64,000 bases of DNA from Cantharellus purpuraceus (Eukaryota > Basidiomycota > Agaricomycetes > Cantharellales > Hydnaceae): NCBI GenBank assembly GCA_025174535.1, contig JALBUN010000045.1, forward strand, positions 3,455,666 to 3,519,665, written 5' to 3'. The notes beneath the pieces were generated by a model. That model was not told where the DNA came from. It saw only the letters and a list, made by a program, of their open reading frames with translations, and made no database searches. The position numbers were made by a program, and so were the translations under genes. This document shows, in pieces, positions 23,701 to 34,142 of this stretch; the stretch's first letter is position 1, and every line of letters begins with the position of its first letter.

Positions 23701-23905
23701 GTCCATCCATCCCATCCCATTCCAGCCCAGTCCATTCCAGCCCAGTCCATCCCATCCCATCCCAGCCCAGCCCAGTCCATTCCAGCTCAGTCCATCCCAT
23801 CCCATCCCATCCCAGTCCATCCATCTAGTCCATCCCATCCAATTCCATCCCATCCCAGCCCAGCCTAGCCCAGCCCAGTCCATCCAGTCCATCCCATCCC
23901 AGCCC
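23697..23905 (+). repeat. CCCAT/CCAGC minisatellite
   Basis: About 200 bases are built from CCCATCCCATCCC, CCAGCCCAGT and CCATTCCAG variants with roughly 5-base periodicity. The adjoining non-repetitive 55 bases (CCTACCTATTTCTTTGACCG... to 23,951) recur in reverse complement next to the minisatellite at 50,173-50,335, so repeat and flank travel together. Confidence 0.8.
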
Positions 23906-24249
23906 TACCTATTTCTTTGACCGACCTAGCTGACCCTTGCACCCCTCTTTAACTGATACGTGATAATTTGACTAACCTCAGAGTCTCAATTACATGTGTA
24001 AGGTTCTTGATCAATGAATAACAATTAATACACTTCAAGTTACTGCTCTGAGTGGGCTTGTAGTGTGTTAATTACTAATCAGTTACTCTGTATTAACCTC
24101 TTCTCCAAGTTTGATTAATATTAGAGCCTGCTGTGCTTGTAACATAATAGCTTCTGGCTTCTCCAAGAGTCAATCAAAGCTAATATACCTTAAGAGTAGC
24201 TGATATAAGCATGCTGCTTATGTGATGATTACTCAATGCTTGAGTAGAC
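23906..24249. other. Conserved minisatellite flank, then AT-rich spacer
   Basis: The first 45 bases match the flank of the 50 kb minisatellite. The remainder is AT-rich with no ORF or terminus recognised. Confidence 0.5.
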
Positions 24250-24674
24250 ACTGCTGTGTGTGTGTGGTAAAAAGATATTCTTATTGCACTGCTGTTACAG
24301 CCCTTTTTATATATGGGCTATCTAGCTTATGTAACTAATTAGAGAAAATTCCTGAGGCTTAGGGAAGCCCCTAGAAGGAAAGAGAAGGCTGGAGAACCTT
24401 GTGGAAGGTCCAGGAAGGTGTCAGAACCTTCTGTGGCCGCTTTTGGCTTCGCTTGTGCGCAAGTGCTCTTCAGGGTCACACAACATATTATATCAGCAAC
24501 CAACCCATTGTGTATACTATATTATATCAGCAACCAACCCATTGTGTATACTTGTGGGCTCAAATACACAAAAATGCAAAATATAAGTACATTCATTAGA
24601 ATATTTGAAATACCTTTGAACTACTAAATAATAGTCCTTATTTGAAGTAGTTTAGAACTTCATATACCCCAACA
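24250..24674 (-). repeat. LTR family C, inverted copy
   Basis: This is the reverse complement of 12,428-12,830, ending (plus strand) CATATACCCCAACA at 24,674, which is TGTTGGGG... on the minus strand. It holds an internal direct duplication of about 33 bases (ATATTATATCAGCAACCAAC... twice, 24,487-24,552). The TATA-like box is near 24,307. No matching 5-base duplication flanks it, so it may be rearranged. Confidence 0.75.
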
Positions 24675-24764
24675 AGCCAGGCCATGATGTCTTCTTCTGT
24701 GAAGACAGTGATGCCTATGCTGGCAACCCTGCCTTTCACAAATGCATCTCTGTCACATGCCTGC

Positions 24765-25050
24765 TTGGCCACCTTCTATGCATGTGTCTGAACAACCAAG
24801 ACAGATCATGGCCATTTGACACTTGTCCTACTATTATAGATACTATGTGAAGCTGGGTGAAAAGTTTTGGAGCTCTAGGATGTCTTTAGCACAATCCCCT
24901 TCTGGCCAACTTCAGACATCATTTTCTCAAGAACCGGTCTGCCAATTTTTATGAAAATTGGCCATTCTATTCAGAAGGAAGAGTAGAACAACCCATCCAA
25001 ATTTCAGCCCGAGAGCATGGTTCTTGCATTTGAAGCTTTCATGCCCCATC
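24765..25050. repeat. Dispersed repeat family B, copy 2
   Basis: It shares CATGTGTCTGAACAACCAAG and CCAAATTTCAGCCCGAGAGC blocks with 1,290-1,500. It is longer here, with about 100 extra bases between the two blocks that partly recur near 41,540. Confidence 0.6.
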
Positions 25051-25361
25051 TATAGGATTGTACAAGGGGGGAAGGTAATAGGTTGAGCAACAAGAATAAA
25101 ATGGTGATTATATGCTGCATTTGTATTAGAGGCCATGCTGCACTATATTTGTTTCCTGTCACGATAGGTGATAAGTTAATGATTTTAAAGAAGAGTAACA
25201 GAAGAGGATGATAGTCATAGAATGTGCATGGCAGGGAGGTCATTGTCTGTTGCCCAGTGATATAGAGCATAGAAGTACTCTAGGACCTCACAGAAGTGGG
25301 CAGTCTGACAGGCATTGGACTTGGACACATCTTTAACCATGCAACAGTAAAAGAAATAACT

Positions 25362-26320
25362 AGACATGCATGCAAGAAAAAACCTGACTGCTGTCCAGAA
25401 GGAGGTAGCACAGAAGAAGAACTCCTTCAGGTGCAAGCACAGTATAATTCTCACATACATATCAAGGAAAAGAAATAAAAATAAAAATTAGACATGCACA
25501 TGAGAAAAGACCTAGCTATTGCCTAGAAGGAGTGTTATGACTATATTCATTAACACCCAGATCCCCATCCGATCCACTCAGATCCCTGCACATATGAAAT
25601 CTATACTCCATTTGGGAACTGTCACGTCTCCATTTAACTGTCCAATTGTCACCGCTGAATCTTGCCCATCCATCTCCGGTTCTGATTGATGCACCAGCAT
25701 CACCATAGGAACCTGGACATCCATCCCGGTCGGACTCGGACATACTCATGTAAGGCCATCGGCCTTGGAGACCCATCACTGGAGTAATTATTATTAGAAT
25801 TCAAATATGTATTTAAGTTGCCCGACTGGGGACTTCATTCCCAGGTTCGAATATTGAATCATGCCTAGTTCCTAAGTCTGATCCTAACTCTCTAAGTCGT
25901 ACTCCATCTCCGAAATCTTGGACACCAGTATTAGTGAGGGTGCAGCACATAAGCTGAAGCCAAGTCCATTCCAACCCCCATGACATACCCCAACTCCCTC
26001 TCCAACTCCAACCAAACCTCTGACCCAAATTCCAACCCAATCTCTGACCCTCAATTGGACCTAGTGCGTAAAAAGGAGGCAACACAGAAGCACAACCTTT
26101 ATTCTACAGAAGCAGAATTCCTTCAGGTGCAAGTCCAGTATAATTCTCACATACACAGCCAGGAAAAGAAATGATAATAATAATTAGACATGCACATGAG
26201 AAAAGACCTAGCTATTTCCCAGAAGGAGGCAGCACAGAAGTGCAACCTTCATTCCACAGAAGCAGAATTCCTTCAGGCACAAGCCCAGCATGATTCTCAC
26301 ACATACATCTAAAGAATAGA
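25362..26320. repeat. Tandem repeat of about 135 bases, three units, one split by an LTR
   Basis: Three units (about 25,362-25,490; 25,491-26,170; 26,187-26,320) share GACATGCACATGAGAAAAGA, GAAGGAGGCAACACAGAAG, CTTCAGGTGCAAG and TTCTCACATACA in order. The middle unit is interrupted by solo LTR A at 25,532-26,073. No coding sequence was recognised. Confidence 0.7.
25532..26073. repeat. Solo LTR, family A, with AGGAG target duplication
   Basis: It starts TGTTATGAC and ends GTGCGTAAAA (TAACA mutated to TAAAA). Flanks are AGGAG at 25,527-25,531 and 26,074-26,078. Length is 542 bases. The flanking tandem unit is continuous across the site once the LTR is discounted, which confirms both boundaries. 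Confidence 0.85.
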
Positions 26321-26690
26321 ATATAAGAGAAAAGAAGGCCATACCTACCTTTTCTTCCTAGGAATGTAATGGGAAAGAGAAACAAGCAACTGACCATGAA
26401 AATTTACAACCATGAAAATTTATAGTAAGTATTGCAATTCATCAGTATGCATATTAAGTCACATGCCTGAGTGCTCCATCTGTCCAGACTGTCACCCACC
26501 TCTCCAACCTGTCACACTGCTGTGTGCATCTCTATAACTGGTGTGCCAAGTCCAATCAGAGTGGCACCGCAGTTAAGCTCCACAGATGTGTTTTACTTCA
26601 GTTCACTCTGGGCTCCATGTTCATTCAAAGCAAGACGCATAGCAGTCTGAGTATAACATCATATGCATTGAACACTTGGTCAGCTAACCA
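26321..26690. other. Intergenic, nothing recognised
   Basis: There are only short ORFs and no repeat termini. Confidence 0.4.
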
Positions 26691-28030
26691 GGCCGACGCC
26701 CTGGACCTCTGGCAGAATGCCATGCTTATATTGACGTTTGTGCTGTATCTATGGGATTCTATTTGATGAGGATATGTCACATCATTTCCTACAGCTTCCA
26801 TATCTCCAGATGGCCACACCCTCCTGTGTGCAGGTGACACGCATATGCATATCTTTTCTAGATAATCCCTGGAGCGTCGCTTGCTTATCCCTCGCAAAGT
26901 GCACAATTCCATTACCTTCCCCAGTCATTATCTGACTATTCCATCCTCGAACACGATCTTCTCAACCCTTCCGCAGTCAGTCCATGTTATTTACCCTCCA
27001 TTCTGCTAATGACTTGGCCTCCGACAGCCTTCACGCCCCATCCTTAAGCTCAACTACCTTCTGACATGCTTTGCTATGGCCATCCATCCATCCAACCCAC
27101 ATGCTCTCCTTGTAGCAGCAGGCGGTATCTACTCTAACATCCATATCTCTCTTCTTGTGCTCTTGCAACCATCGCCTGTAGCTCCGCATCCACTACCCAA
27201 GACCCTTTGGTCCTATGACGCGGTTAACCGAAGCATATGTGACATTGTGAACTACATGTTTTTCTCCCCTGCAGAGCTCACTGATGGAATGTCTCTCTCA
27301 TGTGCAACACCTGCTGCATGTGGCTCCTCCAGCTCTGCCACAGCGAATTCGACAACATCGGACCTTCATCTTGTCATGTGCAGGAACAATGCATCAGTCC
27401 ATTTCTATGACATCACATTGCATACACAGACGAGGGACAATGCCCGTCTCCAGCCCTGCAGTATATTCTGTCTCAACACTTGTGTGAACCATGGTGAGCT
27501 CTCTCTCCACCTGTCATCACGTGCACACATGGTGCACTCCATGTACCCATATGTGTCCGCTTCATGTTCTGAGCTGACTGGCACATCATTTCTACAGCTT
27601 CCATCAGACGGCTGCACCCTCCTTTGTGCAGGCGACACTGCACGCATATCTTTTCTGGATAATCCCTGGAGTGTCGTTTGCTTTCGAATCCTAGCAAAGT
27701 ATATGATTCCATTACCTCCCCCAGTTGGGGCTCTTCAGAATTCTTGGACAATGACAATGCCACGCTTGCCTATTTCCTCCCTGGGATCATCTACCGCTAT
27801 GTCCACATCCCTGAGCACCCTCCTGCATCTCACACATGCACAGGAAGAACATGGGAGAAAGGAGTCGTACTCATTGAGGCTCTCGGGAGCGCTCCAGGTG
27901 GCTCAGGTCCAGGTGTCGTTACATTACTCTCATCGCCTGTCACTGTCCCACTCAACGTGCTCGTCTGCTGATCAATGGCACTCTCTGTCTCCTTGGCCCA
28001 TTCATCTGCAAGAGACCCAGATGGTATAGC
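26690..28030 (+). pseudogene. Probable WD40-like protein relic with an internal duplication
   Basis: The best frame is 27,076-28,029 (317 codons), with WD-repeat-like pieces: MAIHPSNPHALLVAAGG, DLHLVMCRNNASVHFYDI, and a strand-turn segment DGCTLLCAGD near 27,600. A related segment with the same nucleotide neighbourhood (CAGCTTCCAT...CCCTGGAGYGTCGYTTGCTT) occurs at 26,785-26,930, so about 140 bases are duplicated 800 bases apart. The second half of the ORF does not look protein-like. No catalytic or splice evidence fixes the gene, and the WD40 assignment rests on sequence style only. Confidence 0.35.
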
Positions 28031-28246
28031 ATTCGTGGGTGAGTGAGAGGTGGTAGTCATTGTTGAAAGGAGAAATTGTGGAGTTCAGCCTGTTTGTTCT
28101 TGCTTTTCTCTTGACGTTCAGGTGATGTCATAGCTGTAGGTTCTTATGAGTGCATTCTTGCATGAGCCACTACTCCTTTGCATAATACTTTCTGAAAATT
28201 ATGCCTCCTGTGCACTACCAATCAAATATTCTCTGCATGCAGAAAC

Positions 28247-28482
28247 TAACAAAGTCCATACTATTGACCCTGGGATAGTGTGTATAGCGTGAGCGATGCC
28301 TTGTAGTCAACAACGTCGACAGCAGGTTGTTGGTGGAGAGTATTGAAAAAACTTCTTATGCTTATATAATCACCCTAATCAACGTTTTATAAATAAATAT
28401 AAAATCCCCACATGCAATATTGGACACCTAGGCAATAGCTACACTCATTCATAGAAAGGATAAACTGTATCATTCTCTGTCA
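28247..28482 (-). repeat. Copia 3' LTR
   Basis: Sense orientation is minus: it starts TGACAGAGAATGAT and ends CTTTGTTA. It contains a TATA-like TTATATAA on the plus strand near 28,363. It differs from the other LTR at a modest number of positions, concentrated at 28,380-28,445 and biased to C/T and G/A changes. Confidence 0.9.
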
Positions 28483-28489
28483 CTCCCAC

Positions 28490-28878
28490 TCGAGCAAAGT
28501 CGAAGTCCCATGGTGCGTATGAACTTCCAGTGCTTTTTGTGACTCAACGCCTTGGTCAATACATTAGCAACCATGTCTTCAGTGGGCACATATCACATGA
28601 TTACCTCTCCCGTGGCCACCAAATCATCATGAAGGTAATGGTACTTGTGTTGTATGTGTTTCATTCTAGCACAGAATTGTGCATCTCGGCTCAACACTAT
28701 CACAGCTTGATTATCGCACAATAGGACAGTTGGGCCCTTCTGAGCATGTCCTAACTCCAAGAAGAAGGTGTGTAACCAGGCAATATGTTGACCAGCATTG
28801 CTGAGACCTATGTACTCAGATTCGGTGCTGGACAGTGCAACCATTGACTGGCACTTACTCGCTGACGAGCTAGGACAC
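28490..28878 (-). pseudogene. Copia RNase H C-terminal part
   Basis: The minus-strand frame has the Copia hallmark VALSSTESEYIGLS (28,845-28,800), then LLCDNQAVI and HIQHKYHYLHD, and, after a stop and frame change, VPTEDMVANVLTKALSHKKHW near 28,570. The upstream part of RNase H and all of RT are replaced by foreign sequence at about 28,878. Confidence 0.85.
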
Positions 28879-29830
28879 ATCGAGGACATATATCAAACCA
28901 CTCTGACAGTCCAACTCCGCCAGCGTCTTTTCGTATCAACTTTTAAATAGCACCACAACTCCCTCTCCACCTCAGTCTCTAATTCTAGCCATCGATCGTC
29001 ACTCATGTTTCATCACCATTGATCATTATCAGCCTTCTATTCACACCGATCCTTTCATCATCATTCACATGGCTTCCCATTCTATTCCCCTCTCCAACAT
29101 TGCTTCTAATAATACGTCACACTGGTCTCTAGACACAGAGGACTATCAAAAATATGCCGAGCTCCATGGGCATGTTAAGCCACCTCCATGTGTCAAAATA
29201 CTTCCAAAACTCTTTCAACATCCAAGATCCCCACCATGTCTCTCTTATGCCATTGGCGATCCTATATTCTTTCACAATTCTGTTGAACCATATACATTCC
29301 TCAGCATTTCGCCTCTATATCGTAACACGGATAGAAGAGTCGAATGTGAGGTAGAATTTCAGTCGCCATCGCCGACCTATCCTCCCACTTCAATCCGACT
29401 CAGGTTACATTGTGTCAGGCAAAGGGACCGAATACACTTGGAACGGGATACCATATGGAGACGGATCACTAAGACAATAAGGAGTATTTGTTGTGGATGC
29501 TGACTGAAGTCCTCATGTGACTCAGAGTTGATTTACCTTTGGAGCTGTAGGGAAGATGGTATTGGTAAATGTTTCTATTGTTCTTTTATATGACTCACCC
29601 CTGTTTCATCTTTTAATTCATTCATACATGACTTACTCATCCTTGTTCTATTTTTGGTTCTTTTATTACTCATCACCCCTATTCTTACAAAGATTACCCC
29701 TATCTGTCGCTTCATTTCTCCATGATTTCCCCATTAGTAGTTCAACTTCACATGCTTTGTCAGCTGGCTTGATCAGCATATCTTGCATCATATTGCATCA
29801 TTTGCTCCTCATATTGTGTCGTTGTGCCCT
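28878..29830 (+). other. Foreign insert in the Copia element with a promoter-like start and 144-codon ORF
   Basis: Immediately after the RNase H break the sequence changes character. A TATA-like TTTTAAATAG lies near 28,941, a CT-rich leader follows, and an ORF runs 29,069-29,503 (MASHSIPLSNIASNNTSHW...). The ORF has ordinary protein composition but matches no family I know. It could be a captured host gene 5' end or part of another element. Confidence 0.35.
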
Positions 29831-30299
29831 GGGGATTTATATATAAAAGGGCGCTAGTTTTTGCCTTTGGAATGAATCAACAAGTTTTCAGCCAACGCTC
29901 TAAAGTCAAAGTCCACGCTCTAAGTCTACGCTCTACGCTCTACATCACAATCCATCATCTCTACACTGAGGTAAAATACCTTGGTTCAATGATCAGATTT
30001 CCCTCCGCCACCAAGAGGTTGCTTCTCCTGAAACCAGCTTTCATGTACCTCCCAACTGGGCTCCGCATTGTCATCCAGTCACAGAGCATGATCAGCCATT
30101 GGGACCAACCTTTTGCTCCCATCCCCATCCAACCACAGAGCACTATTCCACTTTCCTATTACTCAGTGCCACCCCTACCCCTGATTGATCTTTGGAGTGC
30201 TGAACAACTGTGTTACACACCGTCTGTTTGCTAGGACCATTGCGCAGGCTGATAGGATCTATTCCATAAACGAACCAACACTGGACAGCGTCAGATTGT

Positions 30300-30600
30300 A
30301 GATAGCAACAGACAGCAACAGACAGCAACAGACAGCAACAGCTATCAGCAACACCAGACAGCGTCAGATTGTAGACAGCAACAGACAGCAAGAGCTAGTA
30401 CAGCGACCAACAGCAAGAGCTAGTAGACAGCAACAGAGAGCAAGAGCTACAGATAGCGAGAGCCAGGAGAGTGACAGCTATCAGCAAAAGCTAGTAGACA
30501 GCAACAGACAGCAATAGCAAGTAGACAGCGGTGAACAGCAAGAGCTAGTAGGCAGCAACAGACAGCAAGAGCTACAGACAGGGAGAGCCAGGAGAGCAAC
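30300..30600 (+). repeat. Degenerate AACAGACAGC/AGAGCTA tandem repeat
   Basis: A low-complexity array of AACAGACAGCA, AAGAGCTAGTA and CAGCTATCAGCA units of about 10-12 bases. It has no coding role evident. Confidence 0.7.
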
Positions 30601-30849
30601 AGCTATCAGCAAGAGATTGTGGATGGCGAGGGAGCTTGTGGAGGTCGGGGGTAGAAAGCAAATGAAAATTTTCAATTGGCAAGCGCGCACTGAACAGCAT
30701 GGCACAACTTGTCACCTGACCGGTGCTTATGCAATATTAAGTAAGCTTACATAAGCTTATGTCAGAAAGCACCCATGGACTCACCATGGCCTTTTTATTA
30801 TATGATTTACAGGAGCTGACTAATACTACTGGAAACTTCTACCTATTAA

Positions 30850-31720
30850 TAGATGGAAACTACTGGAAGCTAGTGGAATATGTGAGAAGGGGGTGGAAGT
30901 TTCCTAGCCAATGAGCTGCTTGGATTTGCTCTGACTCATGGCATGAGTCATGGATAGAGTCATAGTGTGACTCAGAGCAGGAGTCATAGTATGAGTAATC
31001 AGGAGTCATGGTATGAGTCATGGAAGGAGTCATAGCATGAGTCATGGAAGGAGTCATAGCATGAGTCATGGAAGGAGTCATAGCATGAGTCATGGAAGGA
31101 GTCATAGCATGAGTCATGGAAGGAGTCATAGCATGAGTCATGGAAGGAGTCATAGCATGAGTCATGGAAGGAGTCATAGCATGAGTCATGGAAGGAGTCA
31201 TAGCATGAGTCATGGCAGGAGTCATTGCATGAGTCACCATTACTCAAATAACTCAGTCAATACTTTGTTTCCCAGGCTGATCAGCACAGCTATGGGTAGG
31301 CACAGCTTCTATTGAACTCTCCACTGAAAATGGAGTCAGGAGGTGCAGTGGTTGCAAAGATATTGAGCATTTATTGGCAGTGGTGACCAGATTGAGTCGG
31401 TGATTGAAATGAGTCATGTGATTGAAAATGAGTCAGTAGTCTGGGTGACTCTGGCTGACTTTAAAGCTGCTGACATCTGCAAATGTTTGTGGGTCCATGT
31501 GGGTCCCAAAACTTCACCCAGCTGAACAATAAGTTTGTAGACTCATTTCTGCATGGAAAATTCCCAAAAAAAATATGAAAAAATAGAGAATATTTGAATG
31601 GCCTTGAATCAAGAGAAAGCAGCACATATATGCTGATATTTTGAGGCCATGAAGCGAAATTGTACAGTTTCAGGACTTTAAACAAGATCTTTTAAGAGAA
31701 AACCAGTTCCCATACAGAGC
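30850..31720 (-). repeat. Dispersed repeat family E, copy 2, expanded by a 24-base array
   Basis: It shares ordered blocks with 23,061-23,700 (see that entry), ending GTTCCCATACAGAG at about 31,720, where Copia integrase C-terminal sequence resumes. The copy differs by containing the 24-base tandem array at 31,006-31,240. Confidence 0.6.
31006..31240 (+). repeat. 24-base tandem array of ATGAGTCAT sites
   Basis: The unit GGAGTCATAGCATGAGTCATGGAA is repeated. The palindromic 9-mer ATGAGTCAT starts at 31,013, 31,037, 31,061, 31,085, 31,109, 31,133, 31,157, 31,181 and 31,205, with a variant at 31,229, an exact 24-base period. Another site is at 30,943. ATGAGTCAT is the consensus bound by Gcn4/AP-1-type bZIP factors. 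The array also makes long spurious ORFs on both strands. Confidence 0.85.
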
Positions 31721-34110
31721 TGGCACCTCTGATTGCTCCTCTTTGGTTTTTTTGGTTGAAGCATATGCTCCCACTTGTTTTCAGACCCATTTGCTTGATC
31801 TTGGAGGTTTGAGGGGATGGTGCCTTCTTCGTCAAAGATTACGTGTCAACTGTGGAACACTTTTTGGAGTCTTGACATTGAGTAGTTGTATGCTTTCTTC
31901 CCAAGTGTGTACCCAAGCATTATGCTCTTCCAGCCCCTCTTGCTGAACTTTCCGGTCCGCTTTCTTTAGGAACTAGTGCATATGATATGCAGCCAAAGGG
32001 TCGGAAGAAGGCACAGTCTACCTTCCACTTGAAAAGTTTTTCATATGGGGACTTTCCATGTAGTCCTGATGCAGGGCTTCAGCCAATCAGGTAGCATGCT
32101 GTCAGCATGGCTTCTGCCCAGAAGGACTTTGGGAGTCTCGATTCGATTAGCATGGTGGTTGCCTTACTCACGAGTGACAGGTTCATATGTTCTGCAAGCC
32201 CGTTCGACTCTGGTGTATCTGCAGCTGTGGTCTCATGGATCACACCTTCAGTGAGCAACTGTTTTTCAAAGTCATGGCTGCAGTATTCACCTCCACCATC
32301 GGTGTATAGGAAGTCAATGAAGTTTCCTGAGATGTGGATCTGACCAACCTCTTTGTTGAAGAAGGCTTGTACATTGCTTTTCCATTGGTTGTAAATGGCC
32401 TGCGCTTCTGCCTTCTTTTTCATGAAATAAATCCATGGGAAGTGGCTGTATTTGCAGATGAAGGTAATCCAGTACCGGTGTCTACTTTGGGACGCAGGTG
32501 TGACAGGGCCGCCTACATCAGAGTGAATAATTTGGAGTGGACGTTTTGCATTCCTGTGTGTTGAGGACTTGAATGATAGTTTCTTGGCCTTTCCAAGTGC
32601 ACATGGTTTGCAGAAATTGAAGTTCCCAGTGATGGCTTTTACATCTCATAGTTGTCCTTGCTGCACCATGCGCTTTAATCCTTTTATCCCAGCATGTCCC
32701 ATCCTTCTGTGTAGTGTGTTTGCATCAATTGAGAAGTTTGCGTGTTCTGGCTGGGTTACTGGTGTCACATCTAGGTGATAGAGTCCTTGCTTGTGCATTG
32801 CCTTCATGACCGTGGTTCGGCCTTGTTTTATGCAACAAGCTTGATGTTTGAATTTCACTGTGAGGCCAGCGTGTTCTAATTTGTTGACCAATACCAGTGA
32901 CAGGGAGAAGCTTGGGACTAGTAGTATGTTCGTTAGGAAAATATCATATGTGTTCCCTTGGACCTTGCTCGTGAGGTGTACTTTTCCCATTCCGATGGCC
33001 TTGGCTGATGAGTCATCACCAAAATGCACCATGTGCAGTGGTTGGATTGGTTTGTAGCTCCCCGGAACGAACCATTCTTGGTGAGGCACCATGTGTGCAG
33101 ATGCTCCTGAATCTATTAGAATGTCACATTTAGCATGTGCAGGTTCAGATGCAAAGTAAGCAAAAACACATTTCTTTTGGCTCCTAGAGGTGTGTACATT
33201 TGCCAGTTGTGCATGCTCGTCATCTGAGCTCTCCGAAGAGGATGAGGATGAACTGGAGCTGTCACTGTCATCAGTGGTCTCTTCTGCCTTGTGTGCCCTC
33301 TCGTGCTTGTTTCGCCTCTCCTTCACCTTTCCCTTCTTCTTCTCCTTTTTCTTCTCTCGGCCCTTCAAGGTCCTGCATTCACTCGTCGTGTGTGAGCAGT
33401 CACCATGTAGAGTGCAGTGCTTGCTCTTGTCAGACTTCTGAGCCTTGAGGGTGGATTTGGAGTTTGTGGATGCAGGGTTGGTACCCATATGTGTTACCTC
33501 AGCTGTGAGGCGTGATTTCACAGTAGCAAACAATAATGTTGTATTTGATGCCAGTGAGTTCAGCACAGATGATTTGAAGGTTTCCCACATTGTGTCAGAT
33601 GGGAGAGAATGCAGAAGGAGGAATGCTAGGAATTCATCGTCTATCCCCTTTTTCATTGCAAGAAGTCAGTGGTTCGCTGACTGAATGTTGGCTATGTGTG
33701 TATCTATTTGGGAAGTTCCATCCCATTGCGCGTTCATTAGCTCTACATAGGTATAGAAGGCATTTATTCCAATGTTGGTTTTTTCATGGAGTTCAGTGAT
33801 GCAATCAAGGAGCTTCTTGGATGTTTCTTGGTTGTAGACTTTGAGAAGTATTCAGTCGCAGATATGTTCGGTGATAATGCTATGTGCCTTTGCATCGTGT
33901 ACTTCCCAGCTGTTGCTTGTGTGAAACGTGACAGTGGCTGGTGCTGCTGTTGGCTTTGGCTCGGATCCATCTGCTACACCATAGACCTTTTCCTTTCTCA
34001 GTTTTGCTTTTATTTGCAGCTTCCATATTTGGTAGTTCTCCGGGCCTTGTAGGACTGGGCAGTTCGTAGTGGTGGATTCGGGCATCGCCATACTTCGTGA
34101 GGGTTGTTTT
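31720..34110 (-). pseudogene. Copia gag-protease-integrase, degenerate
   Basis: The gag starts near 34,090 (MAMPESTTTNCPVLQGPENY, then QIWKLQIKAKLR). It contains a lysine-rich stretch, a zinc-binding-like region (CTLHGDCSHTTSEC, near 33,400) and an acidic serine run. The protease motif is LIDSGASAHM near 33,110. The gag-pre-integrase HRRMGHAGIKGLKRM block is near 32,690, and the integrase core has YTDGGGEYCS and ETTAADTPESNGLAE at 32,270-32,180. Stops occur near 33,850, 32,645 and 32,078, and frame changes near 33,850. The protease DSG triad is intact. The C-terminal end is cut by the family E repeat. Confidence 0.85.
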
Positions 34111-34142
34111 CTGTCTTCTATGTGCCACCGGGGCCCATAACC

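Noticed and set aside
23621..23892. Trp/Asp/Gly-rich ORFs (MDWAGLGWDG units)
   Set aside because: Products of the CCCAT/CCAGC minisatellite read in several frames.
24399..24627. Overlapping small ORFs (ISATNPLCI units)
   Set aside because: They come from the 33-base duplication inside LTR family C.
12428..24674. One large retrotransposon bounded by the two family C LTRs
   Set aside because: The two LTRs are in inverted, not direct, orientation, and unrelated elements lie between them.
31006..31240. CRISPR array
   Set aside because: The repeat is contiguous without unique spacers and the genome is eukaryotic.
31013..31315. Long repetitive ORFs (MSHGRSHS and HDSCYDSF units) in the 24-base array
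   Set aside because: They arise on both strands from a 24-base tandem repeat with a period divisible by three; there is no sign of a real protein.
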